Shown piece after piece: positions 1 to 8,600 of a stretch of DNA of 33,034 bases. The stretch spans positions 1 through 33,034 of the forward strand of contig CALBST010000420.1 of NCBI GenBank assembly GCA_937967425.1, written 5' to 3'. The translations under genes were made by a program, and so were the position numbers. The notes beneath the pieces are model-generated. The model did not search any database. It saw only the letters and a program-made list of their open reading frames with translations, and had not been told where the DNA came from. The stretch comes from an uncultured Caulobacteraceae bacterium. Its GTDB lineage: Bacteria > Pseudomonadota > Alphaproteobacteria > Caulobacterales > TH1-2. The stretch's first letter is position 1, and every line of letters starts with the position of its first letter.

Positions 1-42
1 TTAATCAGCGGGTCACAGGTTCGAATCCTGTATCACCCACCA
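1..42 (+). tRNA. tRNA-Lys, 3' part (cut by window start)
   Basis: The first bases are the end of an anticodon loop (TTAA) followed by the 3' anticodon stem TCAGC, the variable loop GGGTC, a perfect T arm (ACAGG, loop TTCGAAT, CCTGT at 15-31), the acceptor 3' strand ATCACCC (32-38), discriminator A and an encoded CCA at 40-42. The implied acceptor 5' strand GGGTGAT and the NTT anticodon fit tRNA-Lys of alphaproteobacteria. Asn would also end in TT but has a different acceptor stem. The anticodon first base lies outside the window, so UUU and CUU cannot be told apart. Confidence 0.85.
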
Positions 43-104
43 TCCTTCGCTCGCGAAGCGAAGCGAAGCGAAGGATGTCCTCCGAAGCCTTGGCGTAGGA
101 GGAC
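41..104. repeat. Palindromic tail after tRNA with GCGAA tandem repeats
   Basis: Two nested or adjacent inverted repeats follow the tRNA. The first has arms CATCCTTCGCT (41-51) and AGCGAAGGATG (67-77), with a middle made of tandem GCGAA/AAGCG units. The second has arms GTCCTCC (77-83) and GGAGGAC (98-104). The first hairpin could end tRNA transcription, although no T-run follows. Its repetitive make-up also resembles short interspersed palindromes of alphaproteobacterial genomes. Only a genome-wide search would tell. Confidence 0.5.
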
Positions 105-141
105 TGTTTATCCCACCCGCGTAGCTTCGGATGGCTGACGC

Positions 142-2427
142 CTATCCCGCCTTCTCCCGCGCCACATCACCCAAAACTTCACGCAGCTTCGCCGCCAGTT
201 CACGCCGCCTGTACGGCTTGCGCAGCAGCGTCACGCCGGGCGCGAGATAGCCTTCGTCGTTCATCATCGTTTCCGGGTGGCCGGACGTGTAGAGCACCGG
301 CATATCCGGCGCGATGGCGTGGGCGAGCGCGGCAAGCTGCGAGCCGGTCATGCCCGCCATCACCACGTCCGTGAACAGCAGATCGAACACCTCGCCTTCG
401 CGCAGCATCTGCAGCGCCTCCGCGCCCGAGCGCGCGCTGACGACGCGATAGCCTAAATTCTGCAACTCACCGCCGACTTGCGCGCGGAGCAGATGATCAT
501 CCTCAACCAGCAAAATGCGCTCGCGCCCGGTTGCCGCCGCTCCCGTGGCTGCGCCCGCTTCCTCGCGCCGGGCTTCGCGCGCACGCGGCAGATAGAGCTT
601 CACGCTTGTGCCCGCGCCGAGCGCGCTGTCGATGACGATACGCCCCTTTGATTGGGTGACAAACCCATAGACCATGCTGAGGCCAAGGCCTGAACCCTTG
701 CCGACTTCCTTGGTCGTAAAGAACGGCTCGAACACACGCGCACGCGTGGCTTCATCCATCCCCGTTCCGGTGTCGGTGACAGACACCATCACGGAATCGC
801 CGGGCGCGGGGCCGGCGCCATCTTCCACGTTCGCGACTTCGATCGTCAGCAAGCCGCCGCCGGGCATGGCGTCGCGCGCGTTGATGCAGAGATTCAGGAT
901 CGCGCTTTCAAGCTGCAGCGCATCGATCTGCGCGTCCCAGACACCCTCATCCGCGATCATCCGGATTTCGACCTGCTCGCCAAGCGCACGGCGCAGCAAC
1001 TGATCCATGCCGCGCGCGAGCGCGCTGACATCAACCGGCTTCGGGTCAAGCGCTTGGCGGCGCGAGAACGAGAGCAAGCGACTGGTCAATTCGGCGCCGC
1101 GCTCGGCGGCGAGCCGCGTCATCTCCGCCAACATGTGCAAGTGCTCATCGCCGGCGAGCCGCGACTCCAGCAATTCGGCGTTGCTCAAGATCACCGTAAG
1201 CAGATTGTTGAAGTCGTGCGCCACGCCGCCCGTGAGCTGGCCGACGGCTTCAAGCCGCTGCGATTGCCGCAACTGTGCTTCCAGTTCGCGCTGCGCGGTG
1301 ACATCGATCATCGAGCCGACCATCCGCACGGCCCGCCCCTCGCTGTCGCGAATAACCGAGCCGCGATCGACCACATGTGCGCAAGAGCCGTCGGCGCGCA
1401 GGAAGCGGTACTCGTCCGCCCATTTCTCGCCCGCCCCCTCGATCACCGCGTGAATGCCCGCAACGACGCGCTCGCGGTCATCGGGATGAAGCGCGACCGT
1501 CCAGGATTCCGATGTCGGCGCGCGGTTCTCGGGCCCATAGCCAAACAATGTGGCCATGCCGTCGCTCCACCACATCGTGTCGTCGACGAGGTTCCAATCC
1601 CAGACGACGTCGGCAGTTGCTTGCGCGACGATGCGGAAGCGCTCGGTGGATTCCTTCAACAACAAATCGGCGCGCTTGCGCTCGGTAATGTCTCGGGCGA
1701 CGACGACAATGTGAGTTGTCTGGCCATTGTCCGTGGTCAGTGGGAAGAGTTCACCCTCCACCCAGAACTCGCGGCCGCCCTTGGCGTAATTGATGATCTC
1801 GGTCCGCGCTGTCCGGCCTGCGGCCAGCAGAGCGCGTGCGCGTGCGAGCTCATCGGGATCGGTCTTCGGCCCGTGCAACACGCGCAGCGGTTTGCCCAGC
1901 ACTTCGACCGGCGTGTAGCCGGTCATGGTTGTAAACGCCTCGTTCACAAACACGATTGGCGGCCCTTCTTCGATTGGCCCCGCCTCGGTGATGATCACCA
2001 CGTCCTTCAGCCGCGAAATCGCCGTTTGCAACAAGCGCATCGTCTCTTGCGTGCTGTGGCGCTCGGTAATGTCCCGGAAATAAATCGCCAAGCCGCCCTG
2101 CGATGCAAAGGCGCGCACCTCAAGGCGCGTGTTCAAAGGCGGGTAGTCGAGCTCAAACGTCGTCGAGCCGCCGCTGCGTTTGACCTTCGTATATTCCTGA
2201 TAGGCGATCGTATCGACGCCCTCGGGAAACTCGTCCCACATGCTCTTGCCAAGCAATTGCTGGCGCTGCCGCTGTAGCAGCAATTCTGCCTGGGCGTTGA
2301 TGTAGGTGAAGCGCCAATCGGCATCGAGCAGGATGAAGCCATCGGGCATAGTCTCGAGACTGGCGCGGAGCTGGCCCGCCAAGCCCTCGCCATCGATCGC
2401 CGCCTCAGATTCGTCAGCGCCGCCCAT
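142..2427 (-). CDS. Soluble PAS-PAS-PAS hybrid histidine kinase with C-terminal receiver
   Basis: Predicted cytoplasmic sensor kinase. Residue numbers count from an in-frame TTG at 2463. PAS folds lie at about 32-130, 140-262 and 275-392 (two end in the typical DITER linker). The HisKA dimerisation helix has the phospho-acceptor H416 in GGVAHDFNN, a type common in PAS hybrid kinases. The ATPase domain shows the N box (NLCINARDAMPGGG, N528), the G1 box DTGTGM and the G2 box GSGLGLSM. The receiver (about 649-765) has phospho-acceptor D699 in LLFTDVVM and K749. There are no TM segments, so the signal is internal. I prefer the ATG at 2425-2427 because AAAGG lies just before it. The upstream TTG has no visible Shine-Dalgarno. 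It is transcribed away from the giant repeat gene and shares its upstream region, so it may control that gene (inference). Its output regulator is not evident. Confidence 0.93.
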   Translation of the reverse strand: MGGADESEAAIDGEGLAGQLRASLETMPDGFILLDADWRFTYINAQAELLLQRQRQQLLGKSMWDEFPEGVDTIAYQEYTKVKRSGGSTTFELDYPPLNTRLEVRAFASQGGLAIYFRDITERHSTQETMRLLQTAISRLKDVVIITEAGPIEEGPPIVFVNEAFTTMTGYTPVEVLGKPLRVLHGPKTDPDELARARALLAAGRTARTEIINYAKGGREFWVEGELFPLTTDNGQTTHIVVVARDITERKRADLLLKESTERFRIVAQATADVVWDWNLVDDTMWWSDGMATLFGYGPENRAPTSESWTVALHPDDRERVVAGIHAVIEGAGEKWADEYRFLRADGSCAHVVDRGSVIRDSEGRAVRMVGSMIDVTAQRELEAQLRQSQRLEAVGQLTGGVAHDFNNLLTVILSNAELLESRLAGDEHLHMLAEMTRLAAERGAELTSRLLSFSRRQALDPKPVDVSALARGMDQLLRRALGEQVEIRMIADEGVWDAQIDALQLESAILNLCINARDAMPGGGLLTIEVANVEDGAGPAPGDSVMVSVTDTGTGMDEATRARVFEPFFTTKEVGKGSGLGLSMVYGFVTQSKGRIVIDSALGAGTSVKLYLPRAREARREEAGAATGAAATGRERILLVEDDHLLRAQVGGELQNLGYRVVSARSGAEALQMLREGEVFDLLFTDVVMAGMTGSQLAALAHAIAPDMPVLYTSGHPETMMNDEGYLAPGVTLLRKPYRRRELAAKLREVLGDVAREKAG

Positions 2428-2474
2428 GAGCCTTTGCGTACGGCGTGCGCGCGGGCGGTTCAAGGCGCGAATGT

Positions 2475-2505
2475 AAACGAAACCCTAATCGCTATGGTTT
2501 CGTTT
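2475..2505. promoter_or_regulatory. Perfect 10-bp inverted repeat between divergent genes
   Basis: Arms AAACGAAACC (2475-2484) and GGTTTCGTTT (2496-2505) flank an 11-nt spacer. The site lies in the 219-bp gap between the histidine kinase (-) and the octapeptide-repeat gene (+), 48 bp before the preferred kinase start. The symmetry and centre-to-centre spacing of about 21 bp, or two helical turns, fit a dimeric transcription factor operator acting on either gene. An RNA hairpin in the kinase leader is the alternative. Confidence 0.4.
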
Positions 2506-2576
2506 CGCGCGCTCACAACCTCCGGCGGAAACGTCTCGGAAACACATTCACGGTAAACCGGGAACCGCTCGCATCA

Positions 2577-2592
2577 TGACGCAGAAGCGTCA
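2577..2592 (+). promoter_or_regulatory. Short hairpin in leader of repeat gene
   Basis: TGACGC and GCGTCA pair around an AGAA loop, about 55 nt before the ATG at 2647. It may be part of the 5' leader. The start of the repeat gene itself is set by AGAAGG about 8 nt upstream of the ATG. Function unknown. Confidence 0.2.
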
Positions 2593-2646
2593 GGAGTGCG
2601 TGTGGGCTGACTGAATGTCGGCTCTCTAGACCAAGAAGGTCCGCGA

Positions 2647-5600
2647 ATGTCGATCTCGAGCTTGTCCGCCGCACAAATTGCGGCGCTTTCGGTCACGGCT
2701 GTCCAAAGCCTCTCCCCGACCACTTTAAGCTCCTTCGCACCGACACAAATCGCGGCCCTCAGCGCCGAAGGTATTGGCGCGCTCTCCAACACGCAGGTCG
2801 CGGCGCTCTCCACCACCCAGGTGAAGGCCCTCACGACCACGCAGATCCCGAACTTTTCCAGCGATGTCGTGTTCTCGTCGAACCAGCTGCTGGCGCTGAA
2901 CCAAGCGCAACTGGGCGCCTTTAACACCACCCTCGTAGCCAACATCAGCTCGACCGCGGTGGCTGCCTTCGCGGCTACGCAAATCCAGGCCTTCAGCGCA
3001 GCCAACATCTCCGCGCTTGATGAAACGCAAGCCGGCGCACTGACCGCCGCCCAGATTTCGAGCCTCACCACTGGCCAAGTCGCCGGCCTCACCGCTACCG
3101 ACATCGGTGAGCTGAACACCACTCAGGCGCGTGCGTTTACGGCAACCCAAGTGGCGCGCCTCACCGATGAAGCGGTCGCCGCCTTCGATGCGACCCAGTT
3201 CGCCTCGCTGACCACGACACAAATCAAGGCGCTGACCACCACGCAGATCGCGGCGCTTGACGCCGCCGACATCGGCGAGTTCACCGCCACTCAAATCGCC
3301 GCGCTCTCGACCACGCAAGTCCGCGCGATCACAGCCACGAACATGGCCGCGCTCAACGAGACGCAGGTCGGCGCACTCACCTCGGCTCAGCTGCAAGCGC
3401 TCACCAACACCAACTTGGCCGCGCTGGTCGACACGCAGATCGCGGCTCTCTCGACGGGGCAGGTCGCCGCATTCACGGCCGCGCAACTCACCGCGCTCGA
3501 CGCCACCAACATCGCGGAATTCACCTCCGCGCAGTTCGCGGCTTTCACGACAACGCAAGTGAAGGCGCTCACAGCCACCAACATGGCGGCGATGGCGGAT
3601 ACGCAAATCTCGGCCTTCACCGCCACGCAGATCGCCCAATTCACGGCCACGACGCTCTCCGCACTCGCCGATGACCAACTGGCCGCCTTGACGACGACGC
3701 AGATCGGCGCGCTCTCGGCCAACCAGGTGAAGGGTCTTAACGCCGGCAACATCGAGGCGCTGACCGAAACGCAAGTCGGCGCCTTCAACGCCACGCAAAT
3801 GCAGTCGTTGACCGCCACCGCCCTGTCCGCCCTGGCGGATACGCAAGTCGCTGCGCTCAACACAACGCAACTGACGGCGCTCAAGAACACGCAACTCGCG
3901 GCGCTTTCGGCGACAGACATTGGCGAATTCTCGACCGATCAAATCGCCTCACTCTCGACCGGCCAGGTGAAGGCCTTCACCGTCACCAATATTGGCGATC
4001 TGTCAGAGGCGCAGGTTGGCGCGCTGACAGCCGCGCAGTTGCAGGCTCTGACCAGCACTCAGATCGCGACGTTTGACGCCAGTCAGCTCGGCGCGCTTTC
4101 GACCACGCAAGTCGCGGCTCTGACCGCGAGTCAGATCCGCAACCTCAACGCCACCAGCATCGGCGCGCTCGCTGACACACAGGTCGGCGCCATGACCGAA
4201 ACCCAAATCGCTTCGCTGTCGAGCACGGCGCTGGCGACTCTCGACAGCAGCCAAATCGCCGCCCTGACGACGACACAAGTCGCCGCCCTCACCCGCGCGC
4301 AGATTTCCAACCTGACCGCCACGACCGCCTCGGCGCTCGACGGCGCGCAAGTCGCGGCCTTCAGTTCAACGCAATTGCGCGGATTCTCGACGACGCTGAT
4401 CAGCGCCCTCGACGCCACCGATATCGCCGAGTTCACCTCCACTCAACTGACCCAGCTGGCGACGACCCAAATCGCTGCCTTCACCGCCACCAACATGGCG
4501 AGCTTGACCGAAACGCAGATCGCCGCGCTCGCGAACACGCAGATCGCCTCGATCTCCGCCTCTAACCTCTCCTCGCTCGCCGAAAGCCAGATCGCCGCCC
4601 TCACCGCCAGCCAAGTTGCGGCGCTGAAGACGTCGCAGATTGCCGGTCTGGACGCCTCCAACATCGCCGCGCTGACAACCACCCAAGTCGGCGCGCTGAC
4701 GGCGGCGCAGATGGCTGCGTTCTCCACCACGGCTGTTTCTGCCTTTGACGCCAACCAGTTCGGTACGCTGAACGACACTCAAATCCGCGCGCTCACCGCC
4801 ACGCAGATCGGCGCTCTCAACGCCGGCGACATCGCCGACATCACCACAACGCAGATCAGCGCGCTGACCAACACCCAGGTCACGGCGCTGACGGCCACCA
4901 ATGTCGGCGATCTGAGCGAAACCCAGATCGCTACGTTCTCAACCACGCAGCTGCAATCGCTCACGACCACCAATCTGCGCAGCTTCGCCGATAGCCAAAT
5001 CGCGGCCCTAACCACCACCCAGATCGCCAACCTCACGGCGACACAAGTCGGCACACTGACGGCGACGAATGTGGGCGCGCTGACATCGGATCAGGCCGCT
5101 GCACTAACGGCGACGCAGGTTAGCCAGCTCAGCGCCACCAATGTCCACGCCCTGGCCGATACGCAGATCGCGTCCATGAGCACAACTCAGATCAAGGCGT
5201 TCAGCGCCACCCAGATTGCCGCACTCGACGCCACCGACATGGCCGAGTTCGCCGCAACACAGATCGCGGCGATGACGACGACGCAAATCAACGCCCTCTC
5301 CAACACCAATTTCGCCGCCCTCGCCGACACCCAAATCGAGGCGCTGACAACGACGCAACTGGCCGCCGTCTCAGCTGCAAAGATCGCAGCGATGACCGAA
5401 ACGCAGACCGGCGCGCTCACCACCACCCAAATCGCCTCGATGAGCACGACACAAGTTCGCGCCTTCACGACCGACAATCTCTCGGCGCTCGATGCCGATC
5501 AATCTGCGGCGCTGACCGGCGCCCACATTGCAGCGCTCACCAACACTCAGATCGCCAGCCTGACCTCCAGCGATGTCGGCGATCTGACCACGACGCAGAT

Positions 5601-8600
5601 TGCGGCAATGGCGACGACGCAAATCCGCGTTCTCACCGAAACCACTCTTGGCGCGCTTGCGGACACGCAGATCGCCGCCTTCACGACCACGCAGATCGCC
5701 AACCTGAGCACGACCAATATCGGCAATCTGGCTGATACACAGGCCGCCGCCCTCACCGCAACGCAAGTCGCCGCGATGACGACATCGCAGGTCAAGCAGA
5801 TCTCGGAAACCAACCTGGCGGCCTTTACCACCAGCCAGATGGCCGCCTTCACGGCTACGCAAGTCAAGGCGCTCACCAACACGCAGATCGAGGCGCTGGC
5901 CGCCGGCGATGTCGCTGAGCTGACCGCGGGCCAGCTGAGCGCACTGACGACGACTCAGATGGCCGCGCTCAATGAAACCAACCTCGCGAGCCTCAACGAG
6001 ACGCAAATCGCCGCTTTCGGCGCGTCGCAGGTCGCCCGCCTCAGCACCGACGCGCTCAATGCGCTCGACGCCACGCAAATGGGCGCGCTGACGACGACGC
6101 AAGTCAAGGCGCTGACCGCCACGCAAATCGGCGCGCTGGAATCGACGGATGTCAGCGAAATCACGGCCACCCAAATCGGCGCCATGAGCAAGACGCAAGT
6201 AGCGGCGCTCAGCGAAGCCAGCCTCGCCGGCCTGACCACGACGCAGATCGAAGCATTCTCGACCTCGCAGGTACAAGCCTTCTCCGCCACCAGCATCTCC
6301 GCGCTCGACGCCGCGCAGACAGCCGCGCTGAAGACCACGCAGATCGCGGCGATGAATACGACTCAAGTCGCCGGCCTCAATGAGACGGACATCGGCGAAT
6401 TCGCCGCCACGCAGGTTGGCGCGCTGACCGCCTCGCAGATCGCCGCCCTCTCCAACGATGCAGCCTCGGCGCTCGACGCCGACCAGATGGCGGCGCTCAG
6501 CACCACCCAGGTCAAAGCCTTCTCGACGACGCAGATCAGCAACCTCAGCGCCACCGACATCGCCGAACTGAGTGCTACGCAGATCGCAGCGCTGCACACC
6601 ACGCAAGTGGCGGCGCTGACGTCCGGCAACATCGCTGACCTCAACGAAACCCAGATCGCCGCGTTCACGACCACCCAGGTGAAGGCGATCTCGGTGACCA
6701 ACCTCAGCGCCTTCGCCGACAACCAGATCGCGGCGTTGACCGCGACACAGATCGGCGCGCTCTCGACGCAGCAAGTTAACGGCCTCAACGAAACGAACAT
6801 CGCGGCCTTCACTGAAACGCAGGCCGCGGCGCTCACCACCACGCAGATTGCGGGCCTCACCGCGACCGCCGCCGGCGCGTTTGGCGCGAGCCAGATCGCA
6901 GCCATGAGCACGACGCAAGTTCGCGCCTTCAGCGCCGCTCAGCTCTCCGCGCTCGACACCGCCGACATGACGGAGTTCACCGAGACGCAAGTCGGCGCGC
7001 TGACGACAACGCAGATCCAGGCGCTCTCCAACACCAACCTCGCCGCCCTCGCCGACACCCAGATCGCCGCCCTCTCCGCCACCCAAGTGCAGGCGATCTC
7101 GACCGGCGGCGTCGCCGCGCTCACCGAGACCCAAGTCGGCGCGCTGACAGCCACGCAGATCGCGGCGATGTCGACCTCGCAAATCCGCGCCTTTACCAAC
7201 GAAAACCTCTCGGCCCTCACCGCCGATCAGGTGGCGGCGTTGACCGGCGCGCAAGTCGCGGCGATGACGGTCACGCAGATCAATTCGCTCGAATCGGAGG
7301 ACATCGGCGAGTTCTCCGGCGCTCAGATCGCGGCGATGACCTCGACGCAGATCGCCGGCCTCAACACCGGCAATATCAACGACCTGAACGAAACCCAGGT
7401 CGGCGCGATGACCACGACTCAAATCGCCGCGCTAAGCGCCGCCAACGCGCGCGAACTGGCCGACACCCAGATCGCCGCGCTCTCCGAAACCAAGATCGCG
7501 GCCATGACGACCACGCAAATTGCGGGTCTCGACGAGGCCGACATCGCGGAATTCGCCGCCACCCAAATCGCCGCGATGACCACGGCGCAGGTGCAAGCGA
7601 TCTCGGCCACCAATTTGGCCGCCTTCGCCGACACCCAGATCGCCGCACTGACCACAACGCAGCTGGGCGTCATCACAGCCACGAAAATCGCAGGCCTGAA
7701 CGAAACCCAGGTCGCGGCCATGACGACCACGCAACTGGCCGCGCTCTCGACCGGCCAACTGGCCGCCTTCAGCGCCGCCAACATCTCGGCGTTGGCTGAT
7801 ACCCAAGTCGCGGCCCTCTCCGCCACGCAAGTGCGCGCGCTGTCGGCCACCCAGCTGAATGACCTGCAATCCGCCGACATTGCCGAGTTCACGACCACGC
7901 AAATCGCCGGCATGAGCAGCACGCAGATCGCCGGTCTGAATGAAACCAGTATTGGCGCGCTCACCGATGACCAAGTCGGTTCGCTGACTGCCTCGCAGCT
8001 GCAGGCGATGCTGGCCGCCAACGTCCACGCACTCACTGAAACGCAAGTCGCGGCGCTCAGCACCGCCCAGGTGGCGGCGTTCAACACCACCCAGATCAAC
8101 GCTCTGGATGAGACCGACATCGCCGAGTTCAGCGCCGATCAGATCGCGGCGATGACCACCACCCAGATCCGCGCCTTCAACAGCACGAAACTGGCGGCGT
8201 TGAGCGACTCGCAGGTGGCGGCGCTGACCAACACGCAGCTGGCGGCGATCACGACCACCAACATCTCGGCCTTCACGGCCACGCAGATGCAGGCGCTGAC
8301 ACTGCTGCAAATGGGCGCCTTCTCGGCCCAGCAAGTCGCGGCCTTCTCGGATGAGAATCTGGCGGCGCTGGCCGACACCCAGATCGCCGCCCTATCGACC
8401 ACGCAAGCAAAGGCGATCACCGCGACCCAGCTCGCCGCGCTTGCCGCCAATGACGTCGCGGAGTTCACCACCACGCAGCTGGCGGCGATGAGCACCGGCC
8501 AAGTCGCGGCGCTGACTTCGACCAACGTCACCGCCCTCGCCGACACCCAGATCGCGGCGCTGACGGCGACGCAAATCGCCCGCCTCGGCACGGAGGCGTT

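Noticed and set aside
1054..2277. 407-codon plus-strand frame opposite the first hybrid kinase
   Set aside because: Antisense shadow of a strongly supported PAS/HisKA gene; the translation shows no domain and is rich in Arg/Ala/His as expected from high GC.
5371..7422. 683-codon open frame on the minus strand inside the repeat gene (and a 405-codon one at 2725-3942)
   Set aside because: They arise because a 24-bp repeat lacking a stop in one antisense unit lacks it in all. Their products are Arg/Gly/Leu-rich low-complexity strings without domains.
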